Shown one piece after another: positions 34,938-45,500 of a DNA stretch of 64,000 bases (positions are counted from its first letter, which is position 1; every line of letters begins with the position of its first letter). Below the pieces are notes generated by a model, which ran no database searches, was not told where the DNA came from, and saw nothing but the letters and a program-made list of their open reading frames with translations. Position numbers and translations under genes: made by a program. The stretch lies in NCBI GenBank assembly GCA_964247385.1, contig CAXTUB010000001.1, positions 186,001-250,000 of the forward strand, written 5' to 3'. Origin of the DNA: TMP-86 sp964247385. GTDB taxonomy: Bacteria; Pseudomonadota; Gammaproteobacteria; Steroidobacterales; Steroidobacteraceae.

Positions 34938-35789
34938 TCAGTTCGACACCAGCGTGAGGCGGCGCTCGGTGTGCTTTCGTACGTGAAGCGGCGCAAAGCT
35001 CTCGGCCTGCGCCACATCGATGAGCTCCTCGCGCAGCAACTCGAGAATGGCCACGAACGTCACCGTCAGGCCGCGGCGCCCTTCGACGGGCTTGAATAAC
35101 CGCGTGAATTCCACGAACTCCCCGGATTCCAAGATCGAAAGCACCTCGCTCATACGCTGGCGCACCGACAGCGGCTCGCGCTGGACATGATGATGCGCGA
35201 ACATATCGCTGCGCACGAGCACGTCCTGAAACGCCGACAGCATGTCCTGCAGTGCGACTTTCGGAAGCAGCCGCACGACTTTTCTGTCCACCAGCTCGGC
35301 CGTCGCGATCCAATAATCCCGCTCGGGACGCGGTAATTGATCGATACTCTCGGCAGCGCGCTTGAAGCGCTCGTATTCCTGCAAGCGCCTCACGAGCTCG
35401 GCACGTGGGTCGCCCTCTTCGACTTCGCTCACCGCCGGCCGCGGCAAGAGCATGCGCGACTTGATCTCGGCAAGCGTCGCGGCCATCAACAAGTACTCGC
35501 CGGCCAACTCAAGCTGAAGGTCCTGCATGAGCTCGATGTACTGCATGTACTGACGCGTGATCTCGACGAGCGGTATGTCCAGGATATCCAGATTCTGCCG
35601 ACGGATGAGATACAGCAGCATGTCCAACGGGCCTTCGAACGCCTCGAGGAAAACTTCCATGGCTTGCGGCGGGATGTAGAGATCTCGCGGCAAGTCAATG
35701 ATGGGCCGGCCTTCGATGAACGCAAAGGGCACTTGCTCGGGTGCCGCATCGCGGTTCGGTGTTGCGCTCGAGACGTGCGGCGATCTCAT
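34938..35789 (-). CDS. scpA: Segregation and condensation protein A (kleisin)
   Basis: A 283-residue kleisin that bridges the SMC heads. The core starts at about residue 40 (FEGPLDMLLYLIRRQNLDILDIPL) and ends with the winged helix near VTFVAILELLREELIDV. ATG at 35789 overlaps the trpS TGA by 4 bases. The frame is open far upstream inside trpS, which I reject. Followed by scpB after 11 bases. Confidence 0.95.
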   Translation of the reverse strand: MRSPHVSSATPNRDAAPEQVPFAFIEGRPIIDLPRDLYIPPQAMEVFLEAFEGPLDMLLYLIRRQNLDILDIPLVEITRQYMQYIELMQDLQLELAGEYLLMAATLAEIKSRMLLPRPAVSEVEEGDPRAELVRRLQEYERFKRAAESIDQLPRPERDYWIATAELVDRKVVRLLPKVALQDMLSAFQDVLVRSDMFAHHHVQREPLSVRQRMSEVLSILESGEFVEFTRLFKPVEGRRGLTVTFVAILELLREELIDVAQAESFAPLHVRKHTERRLTLVSN

Positions 35790-37000
35790 CGGGAATTGAT
35801 CGCCATGGCTTGCCGCACCGCCTCCATGGTGTCGCGCGCGGCGATGCGCGCCTTGTCGCATCCTTCCGCGATGATTCCACGCACGAGCTCGCGATTCTCC
35901 TCGAATTCCTGCGCGCGCTGGCGAATGCCGCGGATCTCTTCGACGATCGAATCGATGAGCGGCTGCTTGCAATCGAGGCAGCCGATGCCGGCGGAACGGC
36001 AGCCCGCGGCCGCCCATTCGCGCGTCTCCTCGCTCGAATAAATCCGGTGCAAATCGAACACGGGGCACTTGTCTGGATCGCCTGGATCGGTGCGCCGCAC
36101 TCGCGCAGGGTCGGTCTGCATGCCCCGCAGTTTCTTCGCCACGCTGTCGGGGTCTTCTCGCAATCCAATGGTGTTTGCATACGACTTCGACATTTTGCGG
36201 CCGTCGAGACCCGGCACCTTAGGGGTCGCCGTCAACAATACGTCAGGCTCGGGAAGTATCGAGATGTGCCCTCCCTCGAGATTGCCGAGCAGCCGGTCGC
36301 GATCAGCCACGGTGAGCCGGCTATTGGCTTGCACCAGCGCGCGGGCGCGCTCCAGAGATTCGGCCGCGCCCTGTTCCTGGTATTGCTTGCGCAGGTTTCG
36401 ATACAACGTCGCATTGCGCGCACCCAGGCTCTTGATGGCGCGCTCCACTTTGCTCTCGAAGTCGGGTTCCTTGCCGTAGAGATGATTGAACCGCCGCGCG
36501 ACCTCGCGCGTGAATTCAACGTGCGCCACTTGGTCTTCTCCAACCGGCACCCACTGCGGACGATAGGCAAGAATGTCGGCTGCCTGCAAGAGTGGGTAGC
36601 CGAGAAAGCCGTAAGTTGCCAAATCCTTGTCCGCCAATTGCGCCTGCTGATCCTTGTACGTCGGCACGCGCTCGAGCCAGCCGAGCGGCGTGATCATGGA
36701 CAAAAGCACGTGCAGCTCGGCATGCTCGGGCACGCGAGACTGGATGAATAGGGTGGCCGCCGCAGGATTCAGCCCCGCGGCAAGCCAGTCGATGAGCATG
36801 GCCCGGATGTTTTCCTCGATGTTCGAGGTGTCCTCGTAGCCGGTAGTCAACGCATGCCAATCTGCGACGAAGAAAAAGCACTCGTACTGGTATTGCAGCT
36901 CGATCCAGTTCTTGAGAGCGCCGTGATAGTTGCCGAGGTGAAGCGCGCCGGTGGGACGCATTCCTGACACGACGCGCCCGCTTTGCGCAGCGGGCATCAT
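35786..37000 (-). CDS. trpS: Tryptophan--tRNA ligase (long form)
   Basis: A 404-residue class I synthetase with HIGH-like GALHLGNYHG near residue 20 and KMSKS in GRKMSKSYAN. It is about 70 residues longer than E. coli TrpS because of an extended C-terminal segment that includes CLDCKQPL. Two tandem ATG codons open the gene. It heads the trpS-scpA-scpB-rluB-like operon. Confidence 0.95.
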   Translation of the reverse strand: MMPAAQSGRVVSGMRPTGALHLGNYHGALKNWIELQYQYECFFFVADWHALTTGYEDTSNIEENIRAMLIDWLAAGLNPAAATLFIQSRVPEHAELHVLLSMITPLGWLERVPTYKDQQAQLADKDLATYGFLGYPLLQAADILAYRPQWVPVGEDQVAHVEFTREVARRFNHLYGKEPDFESKVERAIKSLGARNATLYRNLRKQYQEQGAAESLERARALVQANSRLTVADRDRLLGNLEGGHISILPEPDVLLTATPKVPGLDGRKMSKSYANTIGLREDPDSVAKKLRGMQTDPARVRRTDPGDPDKCPVFDLHRIYSSEETREWAAAGCRSAGIGCLDCKQPLIDSIVEEIRGIRQRAQEFEENRELVRGIIAEGCDKARIAARDTMEAVRQAMAINSR

Positions 37001-37069
37001 GGCGCTGGGATAGAGGACACTGCGAGACGGCTGGGCAGAGCAAAAATTCTAACGCGCACGGCGACTGGC

Positions 37070-37098
37070 ATTATACAGACGCGATCCGATCACGTGAT
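37070..37098 (-). promoter_or_regulatory. Candidate trpS promoter with 10-bp palindrome
   Basis: A perfect TATAAT (37070-37075, minus) lies 70 bases before the trpS start. The -35 region lacks a consensus and instead holds the palindrome ATCACGTGAT (37089-37098). Confidence 0.4.
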
Positions 37099-37114
37099 GC
37101 ACACCGCCACGCGT

Positions 37115-37762
37115 TCAGCCCGCAGCGCTGGCGGCAGAGCGCGTCGCAAATGCAGCCGCATCGCCGCGTCCCTGGCGCGCGATCACCACGCTGCCCTGCG
37201 CCAGATCGAGTACGGTCGTGGGCTCGAGCCCGCAGTTGCCTCCATCCAGCACGAGATCGACACGCGCTTGCAAGCGCTCATCGATCGCCCGCGCATCCGT
37301 CATGGGCAGCTCATCGCCGGGCAACAGCAAGGTGGAGCTCATGATGGGCTCGTGAAGCTCGTCGAGCAGAGCCAGCGCCACCTTATGATCCGGAATACGC
37401 AATCCAATGGTCCCCCGTCGCTCGTGCTTGAGACGCCGCGGCGTCTCGCGTGTGGCTTTGAGAATGAAAGTAAACGGACCTGGGGTGTGGGCGCGCAGCA
37501 GCCGGTACTGCCAGTTGTCGAGTTGCGCATACTTCGACACTTCGGATAAGTCGCGGCAGACCAAGGTGAAATGATGATGCCGGTCGGCCTCGCGGATCGC
37601 GCGGATGCGCTCGAGGGAATTCTTGTCGCCGATATGGCAGCCGAGCGCGTAGCACGAATCGGTGGGATACACGATCACACCGCCGTCGCGCAACACCGCG
37701 GCGGCTTGCCTGATGAAGCGCCGCTGCGGCGAGATCGGGTGGAGCTGCAAATAGACGGCCAT
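37115..37762 (-). CDS. yciO: YciO-type Sua5/YrdC-domain protein
   Basis: A 215-residue YrdC-fold protein: VIVYPTDSCYALGCHIGDKNSLERI, then TLVCRDLSEVSKYA and HTPGPFTFILKAT. The family includes TsaC, which makes threonylcarbamoyl-AMP, but the opening and length match YciO, whose role is less clear. Divergent from yciB with 22 bases between starts; its upstream context with trpS and scpAB resembles other gammaproteobacteria. Confidence 0.87.
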   Translation of the reverse strand: MAVYLQLHPISPQRRFIRQAAAVLRDGGVIVYPTDSCYALGCHIGDKNSLERIRAIREADRHHHFTLVCRDLSEVSKYAQLDNWQYRLLRAHTPGPFTFILKATRETPRRLKHERRGTIGLRIPDHKVALALLDELHEPIMSSTLLLPGDELPMTDARAIDERLQARVDLVLDGGNCGLEPTTVLDLAQGSVVIARQGRGDAAAFATRSAASAAG

Positions 37763-37784
37763 GCGCGTGAGCTATGATAACCGC

Positions 37785-38354
37785 ATGAATATTGCGTTCG
37801 AATTGGCGCCGTTGGCGGCATTCCTGGCCGCGTACTTCGCCGGCGGCATCTATTGGGCGACGGGGTCGTTGATGCTGGTCACCGTCGCGGTAGCCGTGGT
37901 GCACCGTTTGCGCCACGGGAGCTTCAAGAAGCAGCACGTCGTGACTGCGGTGGTGGTGCTCGCGCTCGGCGGCGCCACGCTCGTGCTCAAGGACAAGCGG
38001 TTCATCCAGTTGAAGCCCACGGTCTTATTCGCGGCCTTCGCGCTGGCGCTCGCATTGAGCGCCGTTGCCGCGAGAAAAACATTGCTGCAGCGGATTTTCG
38101 AGGCCATCGCACCCGACACGTTCGATTTGCCTCGCGCCACTTGGCAGACCCTCAACGGCGTATGGATCGCATGGTTCACTGCGGCCGCGGCCGCGAACTG
38201 GTACGTGGCGCAGAACTTCTCGGAAAATTTTTGGGTTCAATTTCACACCTACGGGCTGGGCGTGGCGAACATCGTCTTCATGTTGCCGCAGATCTTTTGG
38301 ATCGCCGCCAAGAATCGCCGTGCCGAGCCGGCATCGAACGTCAAGTCTCCATGA
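37785..38354 (+). CDS. yciB: Inner-membrane septation protein A family (YciB/IspZ)
   Basis: A 189-residue integral membrane protein with five or six hydrophobic segments. It opens FELAPLAAFLAAYFAGGIYWAT and contains NGVWIAWFTAAAAANWYVA and the ending typical of YciB. The family supports cell envelope synthesis and septation. ATG at 37785 is preferred over 37761, which overlaps the divergent yciO. Its stop overlaps bolA by 4 bases. Confidence 0.92.
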   Translation: MNIAFELAPLAAFLAAYFAGGIYWATGSLMLVTVAVAVVHRLRHGSFKKQHVVTAVVVLALGGATLVLKDKRFIQLKPTVLFAAFALALALSAVAARKTLLQRIFEAIAPDTFDLPRATWQTLNGVWIAWFTAAAAANWYVAQNFSENFWVQFHTYGLGVANIVFMLPQIFWIAAKNRRAEPASNVKSP

Positions 38355-38629
38355 CCAGCCGACGCGTCGCTTCGCTGCAGCAGCGCCTCAATGACGCATT
38401 CACGCCGCTTGCATTGCGCGTCGAAGACGAAAGCGCGCTGCATCGAGGACACGCGGGAGCGGCTGACGGACGCGGGCATTTTCGCATCTATCTCGTTGCC
38501 GAGCAGTTTGTCGGCATGGCGCGGCTCGCGCGTCATCGCGCGGTCTTCGAAGCGCTCGGTGCGCTCATGCAGACCGACGTGCATGCGCTTTCCATCGACG
38601 CGCGTGCGCCCGACGAGGCTTCCAGCTAG
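38351..38629 (+). CDS. bolA: BolA family protein
   Basis: A 92-residue protein: RLNDAFTPLALRVEDES, HRGHAG, GHFRIYLVAEQF, the conserved RHRAVFEALGALM and HALSIDARAP. BolA-like proteins bind glutaredoxin-held [2Fe-2S] clusters through a conserved His and may bind DNA. ATGA overlap with yciB and 30 bases from the downstream PPIase gene indicate one transcript. Confidence 0.93.
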   Translation: MTSRRVASLQQRLNDAFTPLALRVEDESALHRGHAGAADGRGHFRIYLVAEQFVGMARLARHRAVFEALGALMQTDVHALSIDARAPDEASS

Positions 38630-38659
38630 ACTTCAGTTTCGTGTGTGTGAGAGGTCGTG

Positions 38660-39502
38660 ATGCACTTTGATCGTTTGCGCAGCGCCGTTGCGCTCAGTTT
38701 GCTGACTATTGCCGCGTGCCAGAAGACATCGCAAGTTCCGCCGCCAGCCACGCGCGCGGTGGGCGCGAAAGACGCTGCGGGCGCGGTCGCCGTGGTCGAT
38801 GGCGCGCCGATTGGCCGGGAGATTTACGATTTCTACACGCGCTCGATTGCAGACCGGAAAGCCGCGGAGCTGACCAGCGAGCAGAAATCGCAGATTCTCG
38901 ATGAGCTCATCAACACGCAACTCGTCGCCAATCAAGCGGTCAAGGATGGCGTCGACAAGTTGCCTGAAACCGTTGCGCAGCTCGAAGTCGCGCGGCTCCG
39001 TTTGTTGGCGGACGACGAGGCGCGCAAATATCTCAAAGGTAAAGAGCCGACGGATGCGGAGCTGCATGCCGAATATGACCAAGCGGTGGCTTCGTTGGAC
39101 AAGACTGAATATCACGCGCGCCACATTCTCGTCGCCGACAAGGCTCTTGCCGATCGCCTGACCGCTCAATTGAATCACGGAGCCAAATTCGAAGCGCTGG
39201 CCAAGGCCAACTCCATGGATCCATCGAAAGAACAGGGCGGCGAGCTGCCTTGGTTCACGGCGAATAAGATGGTCAAGCCATTCTCGGATGCAGTGAAAAC
39301 GTTGAAAAAGGGGCAAGTCACCGCGGCGCCGGTGCAGACTCAATACGGCTGGCACATCATCAAGCTCGAAGACATCCGCGAGGCGGCACCGCCGGGGTTC
39401 GATCGTGTGAAGGATCAGCTCTCCAACCGCATCATGCAGAAGAAGCTGCAGGCTTATGTCGAAAGTCTCAGGAAGACGGCGAAGATCGAGAAGAAGATTT
39501 GA
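38660..39502 (+). CDS. Parvulin-type peptidyl-prolyl isomerase lipoprotein
   Basis: A 280-residue exported protein with a signal peptide and lipobox ending IAAC (Cys20), so it is probably a periplasmic lipoprotein. A SurA/PrsA-like helical N-domain (about 40-150) is followed by a parvulin domain (about 153-245, ARHILVAD, GGELPWF, TQYGWHIIKLED). It presumably helps fold exported proteins. GTG at 38657 and ATG at 38660 are both possible. Its 3' end overlaps convergent ligA by 35 bases. Confidence 0.9.
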   Translation: MHFDRLRSAVALSLLTIAACQKTSQVPPPATRAVGAKDAAGAVAVVDGAPIGREIYDFYTRSIADRKAAELTSEQKSQILDELINTQLVANQAVKDGVDKLPETVAQLEVARLRLLADDEARKYLKGKEPTDAELHAEYDQAVASLDKTEYHARHILVADKALADRLTAQLNHGAKFEALAKANSMDPSKEQGGELPWFTANKMVKPFSDAVKTLKKGQVTAAPVQTQYGWHIIKLEDIREAAPPGFDRVKDQLSNRIMQKKLQAYVESLRKTAKIEKKI

Positions 39503-41504
39503 GCAAATTCAGGAACTCGCTCTCGTCGATCACCGGCACCCCGAGCGCTACAGCCTTGTCGCGCTTCGAGCCCGGATCCTCTCCCGCAACCACATAGCTG
39601 GTTTTGCGAGATACTGAAGCGGCGGTCTTGGCGCCGGCGGCTGTGATTTTTTCCTGCGCTTCCTCCCGCGTCATGCCGGTGAGCGTTCCGGTCAGCACGA
39701 ACGTCTTGCCGGACAATGCGCCTTGCGTGGGCAGCGGCATCGCGGGCCAGTGGATCCCTGCGTCGATGAGTCGGTCCAAAAGAAGTTGGTTGGCTCGATC
39801 GCCGAAGTAACGGTGCACGCTCTGACTCACGATCGGACCAATGTCTTCGACCCGCTCGATGTCGTAGGCGCCGGCATCGCGCAATGCGTCGAGTGAGCGA
39901 AAATGGCGTGCGAGCGCGAGCGCCGTGGCTTCGCCCACGTCACGTATTCCCAGCGCGTATAGGAATCTAGGTAATGTGGTTTGCCGCGCCTCGTCGAGCG
40001 ATCGCAGCAAATTAGTCGCGGACTTTTCTCCGACTCGCTCGAGCGCTTGGAGCGAGTCTTCGTTGAGCGACCAAAGATCAGCCGCATCGCGCACCAAGCC
40101 GTTCATGGTCAGCGCTTCGATCAATTTGTCCCCGAGGCCGCGGATGTCGAGAGCGCGGCGCGAGGCGAAATGCTTGAGCTCTTCGATACGCTGCGCCGGA
40201 CAGCCCCGCCCCGCCGTGCAGCGCGCCACCGCCTGCTCTGGGTCGCGGATGACGGCCGAGCCGCATGATGGGCACTTTTGCGGCAACTTGACGCGCCGTG
40301 TTCCTGGCGGGCGGCGCTCCAACACCACGCGCACGACTTCCGGAATCACGTCTCCCGCGCGCCGCACCACCACCGTGTCGCCGCTTCGCACGTCTTTGCG
40401 CTCGACCTCGTCCATGTTGTGGAGCGTGGCGTTGCTTACCGTGACGCCGCCCACGAACACCGGCGTCAAGCGCGCAACGGGCGTGAGAGCTCCGGTTCGG
40501 CCCACCTGAAACTCGACGGCCTGCACCGTCGTGGTTTCCTCCTCCGCAGGAAACTTGTGCGCCAACGCCCATCGGGGTGCACGCGCGACGAAACCGAGCC
40601 GCCGCCGCAGCTCGGCGTCGTCGACCTTGTAGACCACGCCGTCGATTTGATACGCGAGCGATGCGCGCGCGGCGCCGATGCGCTGAAAGAATGCCAGGCA
40701 TTCATCGACCCCACGCGCCGCCGCTGATTCGGGACAGATGCGAAAACCCCATTCACGCAGAAGTTCCAGCGTGTCCATGTGGGAGGGCGGCAAGCTTCCC
40801 TGATCGATGAAACCGGCGCCGTAGATGAATAGATCGAGCGGCCTGCGCGCCGTCATTTTCGGATCGAGCTGGCGCAAGCTCCCAGCGGCCGCGTTGCGAG
40901 GATTGATCAGAGGTTTCTCGCCGCGCTCGATCGCTTGTGCGTTGAAGCGCTCGAACTTGGCGATGGGCATGAACACCTCGCCCCGCACTTCGAGCACGCC
41001 CGGAAGGCTGCGGCCGCGCAATTTGAGCGGCAGCGTGGAGATGGTGCGCAGATTTTGCGTGATGTCTTCGCCGGTCTCGCCGTCCCCGCGCGTAGCGCCG
41101 CGCACCAGCCGACCGTGCTCGTACGTCAAGCTCACTGCGAGCCCATCGAGCTTGGGCTCCACGGAGTACAAGAGCTCATCGGCGCGATCCAACCGGTCGC
41201 GCGCGCGCTTGTCGAAGCTGCGCACCTCATCTTCGCTGAATGCGTTATCGAGCGAGAGCATGGGCAGCCGATGATGAACTGGCGCAAAGCTCGCGACAGG
41301 CGCGGAGCCGACGCGCTGTGTCGGTGATTCCGGCGTGATGAGATCAGGGTGCGCAGCCTCCAACGAGCACAGCTCCGCCATGAGGCGATCGTATTCGGCA
41401 TCCGACACTTCCGGATCATCGAGCGCGTGATACCGATAGTTGTAGCGATCGAGCATTTCGCGCAACGCATCCACACGTTGCGCCGCCGACTGGCGCGCGC
41501 TCAT
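39468..41504 (-). CDS. ligA: NAD-dependent DNA ligase
   Basis: A 678-residue replication ligase. An Ia domain is followed by adenylation with catalytic Lys in EPKLDGLAVSL, OB-fold, a four-Cys zinc finger (CPSCGSAV...CTAGRGCP), helix-hairpin-helix repeats and a C-terminal BRCT (about 595-670). All standard parts are present. It overlaps zipA by 4 bases, giving the zipA-ligA pair seen in gammaproteobacteria. Confidence 0.98.
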   Translation of the reverse strand: MSARQSAAQRVDALREMLDRYNYRYHALDDPEVSDAEYDRLMAELCSLEAAHPDLITPESPTQRVGSAPVASFAPVHHRLPMLSLDNAFSEDEVRSFDKRARDRLDRADELLYSVEPKLDGLAVSLTYEHGRLVRGATRGDGETGEDITQNLRTISTLPLKLRGRSLPGVLEVRGEVFMPIAKFERFNAQAIERGEKPLINPRNAAAGSLRQLDPKMTARRPLDLFIYGAGFIDQGSLPPSHMDTLELLREWGFRICPESAAARGVDECLAFFQRIGAARASLAYQIDGVVYKVDDAELRRRLGFVARAPRWALAHKFPAEEETTTVQAVEFQVGRTGALTPVARLTPVFVGGVTVSNATLHNMDEVERKDVRSGDTVVVRRAGDVIPEVVRVVLERRPPGTRRVKLPQKCPSCGSAVIRDPEQAVARCTAGRGCPAQRIEELKHFASRRALDIRGLGDKLIEALTMNGLVRDAADLWSLNEDSLQALERVGEKSATNLLRSLDEARQTTLPRFLYALGIRDVGEATALALARHFRSLDALRDAGAYDIERVEDIGPIVSQSVHRYFGDRANQLLLDRLIDAGIHWPAMPLPTQGALSGKTFVLTGTLTGMTREEAQEKITAAGAKTAASVSRKTSYVVAGEDPGSKRDKAVALGVPVIDESEFLNLLKSSSRSSPSS

Positions 41505-42544
41505 TGCGCGGCTTCGCGCAGATCGTCTTCGAACTTGGCAACTTTCGCGCGCAGTGTTTCCACGATGTCGGCCGTGAGCATCTCGCCGGCCTCATCTTGC
41601 AACAAGCCTGCAAGCCGGGAGGCGAGCCGTCCTGCGCACTCGAGCATCTCCTGCAATGCTTCCGCGGGCACGATCGGCCCGGGCAGAACGGCGAACAGCG
41701 TAATGCCGTGGAGCTTCTGGTCCGGCATCTGCTGGAGATCGAACGTTCCCGGCTCTTTGGAGTTGGCCACGGAAAAAACAGATTGCCCGCCATTCAGTCG
41801 ATGAAAAACTCCATAGCGGCCATGAACGAGGTGCTCACTCAGCAGCGTCTCGAGGAGCTTGCGGCCTTCCCACCCAGCGGCTCCCGGCGGTTGAACTCGC
41901 AGCGTCACAATGCACTGAGCCTGCACCGGCTTTGCCTCGAGCGCTTTCGCGCGCGCAAAGCGCCCGCTGGCATCGGTTCGATCCGAACGCGGCGCGGGCG
42001 GAGCAGCCGCAGGTGCGGCGGGCGGTGATGCATCAACGTTGGCAGAATCTTGGGAAGAAGGCTCGAGGCCGTCCAAAGCGCTGGGCTCGAAGGTGTAGCT
42101 CATCTCCTCATCGTCTACCACCGCATCACCGTCGCGGCCGATGACTTCATCCCGCAGCGCTTGCGCTTCGTCTTCGCTGACGAATACCCGCTCCATGGAC
42201 TCTTCGGCCGTTCGATTGATTTCGAGCCGGGGTTCGATGAAGACGGGCGAGTCGAGTGCCGGATCCTGCGTGTCACCGGAGTCGATGCGCACGGGTTCGA
42301 ACGGCGCGTTGATTTCCTCTTCGGGCAGCACGCGCATGAACGGCGTGGTCAGCGTGCTGTCGTCACCGTCCGAACGGACTTCCAAGCTCGGTATGGATGC
42401 GGAACCATGGCGAGACGGACGTTGATCGGTGCGCTCGCGCCAGGGCTCGCTCACCGTGCGCGGCGGGCGGCGGGTTCCCCACCACCAGATGCCCGCGAGC
42501 AATAGCACGCCGGCGGCGAGCAGAATCCAACGAATCTCGTTCAC
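41501..42544 (-). CDS. zipA: Cell division protein ZipA
   Basis: 347 residues from GTG. An N-terminal membrane anchor (about residues 4-22, with ILLAAGVLLLAGIWWW) is followed by an acidic, Pro/Ala-rich linker (about 25-200) and the C-terminal FtsZ-binding domain (about 205-340, QCIVTLRVQPPGAAGWEG, GYGVFHRL-type segment, LPGPIVPAEAL). ZipA tethers FtsZ to the membrane. It sits between smc and ligA. Confidence 0.94.
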   Translation of the reverse strand: MNEIRWILLAAGVLLLAGIWWWGTRRPPRTVSEPWRERTDQRPSRHGSASIPSLEVRSDGDDSTLTTPFMRVLPEEEINAPFEPVRIDSGDTQDPALDSPVFIEPRLEINRTAEESMERVFVSEDEAQALRDEVIGRDGDAVVDDEEMSYTFEPSALDGLEPSSQDSANVDASPPAAPAAAPPAPRSDRTDASGRFARAKALEAKPVQAQCIVTLRVQPPGAAGWEGRKLLETLLSEHLVHGRYGVFHRLNGGQSVFSVANSKEPGTFDLQQMPDQKLHGITLFAVLPGPIVPAEALQEMLECAGRLASRLAGLLQDEAGEMLTADIVETLRAKVAKFEDDLREAAQ

Positions 42545-42580
42545 GCGCGAAGACTATCCTGCCGCGGCCTAACGGGAGGG

Positions 42581-45500
42581 CTAGCTCGCCGCGAGCCGCA
42601 CGGCCTCATCGACATCCACTGCGACCAGCCGCGAAACACCCGGCTCATTCATGGTCACCCCAATCAACTGCGACGCGGTCTCCATGGTGCTCTTGTTATG
42701 AGTAATGAATATGAATTGCACGCGCTTCGCCATCTCGCGCACGATGTCGCAGAATCGTCCCACATTGTTTTCATCGAGCGGCGCATCCACCTCATCGAGC
42801 AGGCAAAACGGCGCCGGATTCAGCTCGAAAATCGAAAACACCAGGGCCACCGCGGTCAGCGCCTTCTCGCCGCCAGAAAGCTGGCTGATGGAACTGTTGC
42901 GCTTGCCGGGAGGCCGCGCCATGATCGAAACACCGGCAGCAAGCGTGTCCTCGCCGGCCAGTTCCAAATACGCATCGCCGCCGCCGAACAAGCGCGGAAA
43001 TTTCTGCCGCAAGCCAAGGTTCACGCGCTCGAACGTTTCCTGAAATCGCGAGCGAGTCTCGCGGTCGATCTTTCGCATCGCCGACTCGAGCAACTCGAGC
43101 GCCTCCGTCAAATCTTGATTTTGCCGGTCGAGATATTCCTTTCTCTCGGATTGACTCTTGAATTCATCGATGGCCGCAAGGTTCACCGGCCCCAAACGCT
43201 CGATGCGCTCGCGCGTTTGCAGAAGCCTCTGCTCCCACGGCTCGAGCTGCGCATCTGCCGGCAGATCCGCCGTCAGCTGCGCGCGGTCGAATCCGGTGGC
43301 TTGGATCTGCTCATCGATGCCTTCATGACGCAGACGGGCTTGTTGAGCCATCAAGTGAGCCTGCTGAGCTTCGTTGCGCCAGCGCTCAACCGCGTGCTCG
43401 ACAGACATCCGTTCCGAATCGCGCGCCCTCAGATCGGCTTCCGCTGCATCGGCCGCTGCGCGCTGCGAGCGTAAGTCTTCTTCCGCCGCCAACCTCCGCG
43501 CGAGCGCAGAGTTCACCGCGTCCTGCAATTCGAGCAAAGCCCTGGCTCCATTCTCGATGGCCTGCAACGCATCTCGGCGTCGTTCGGTCAAACTTTCGCG
43601 CTGCTGTGCGCCGCGCTCGAGCGTCGTGAGCAACGCGGCGTGTGAGGATCTCTTGGCCTCGAGCTGCACCGCGAGATCGCGGGCCGCAACTTGCGCTGTA
43701 TGAGCATGCGAACGGTTTTCCGCGTGCGCTGCGCGCAAGCTCTCGCGCTGAGTTTCGAGTGCGCTGCCCGCATTTTCGAGTGTGCGCGACTCGCCACCCG
43801 ACGTGCTCAATTTCTGCCGCGCAGACTCGAGTTGATCTCGCGTGAGCCGTAAATCCTCCTCATGCGCGCGACGCTGCGCCTGCATGCTCTCGATACGCCG
43901 CGCGCTTTCTTGTATTTGGATCTGGCGGTTCTCGAGCCGCGCACGCACTTCCACATGCGCACGGTGAGCATCGTTCACCTGAAACTGAAGGGTATCGCGC
44001 CGTTCCTCGAGCCGTTCCAACTCGCTGCGCACCTCGAGCAGGTCTGCTTCCTGCCGGGCGAGCTCGTTCGCCAGATCGGAAGTCTGAGCGCGCGCCATGC
44101 GCAACGCTTCTTCGCGCTCGATCATGCCCTCGTGGGGATCGTGGCCGCGAGAAATTCTCAGCCAATTGCGCCCTACCCAGACACCATCGCGCGTCACGAG
44201 TGAAAATCCCGCCGGCAGGGAGCGGCGGCGGCCAAGCGCCATGGAAAGCGAGTCGACCGCGCCGATCGGAGCCAGCAACGCATCCACTGCGGCGGAATTG
44301 TGCACCTTTTGAGCAAGCGAAGCGACGCCGAGTGCGTCGACGTCGAGGTGCGCAGATTCAGGCTGTGGGGTGACCAGGGTGAGATACCCCGCGTCGAACG
44401 TTGCAAGCCCGGTCTCCGCCGCGTCCAGATCGTCGACACAAACCGCTTCGAGGTAGGGTCCGAGGACGGTTTCGACGGCGCGTTCCCAGCCTTTCTCTAC
44501 GCGCAACTGCTGCGCGATCCGCGGACGTTGCGCAAGCTGATGCTCCGCGATCCAACGTTCGGCGCCTCCGCTCGATCCGAGCGCCGCGGCCTGCAAGGTT
44601 TCATTCGCGATCAGCTCGCTGCGCGCTGCTTGCCAGCGAGTGCGCGTCAGTTCGAGGCGGCTCGACGCGGCCCGCTCGTCATTGCGCTGATCGACGATGC
44701 CCGCAGTGACCCGTTCCAACTCCTGCGCGGCGGCAGCGGCGCGCCGGCTACGCTCGGCCTCATCCGTGATGAGCGCGTGCAGCTCGTCATGAGCTCCATG
44801 CGCTTGCAGCGTCAGCAGCTCAGCGCCCATCTGCTCGTGTTGCGCTTCGAGCCGCGCCCGTTGCATTTCCAACTGCTCGATTCGCGCCGCTTCGACCTGC
44901 ATCTCGCCCGCCGTTCGCGCCAGCGCGAGTGTATGGGCATCGGCGTGCGCCTGCCACTGCACGAGCGCGGCTTCCGAAGAATCTTGGGCTTCGCGCCAGC
45001 GTGCTTCTTCCAAGTTGGCGCGATTGAGCTGCGGAGTCAGCGCTTCCATGCCTGCGTTCAGTTGCGCAAGGCTGCTGCGGTCGCGCATCTCGTGCTCATC
45101 GAGCTGCGCAAGCTGCGCCTCGCTCTGCTGCACCCCTTCCTCGTGCCGCTGGCGCAGCTCACGCGCGTGCGAGATTTCTTGTTCCGCCCCGCTGACTGCG
45201 GCGCCGGCATCGTAGAAGCGGCCCTGTGAGAGCGACAATGCCTCCGCGCGCGCCGCCTGCTCGACTCGCAAGCGCTCGATGTCGCGCTCGGCCTGGCGCA
45301 ATTCGGCGAGCCGCGCGTCGAGCTCGAGCTGACACGCATTCACCGCGGTGCTCGCGGCGCTCATCTCCACACTCAACAAATTGAGCCGCTGCAAAAGAAT
45401 TTCGGCGTGAAGCTTACGAGCCTCCTCTTGCAAATCGGCATAGCGACGCGCAGCGGCTGCCTGTTTTTGCAAATGCCGAATTTGCTTGTCTACTTCCTCG

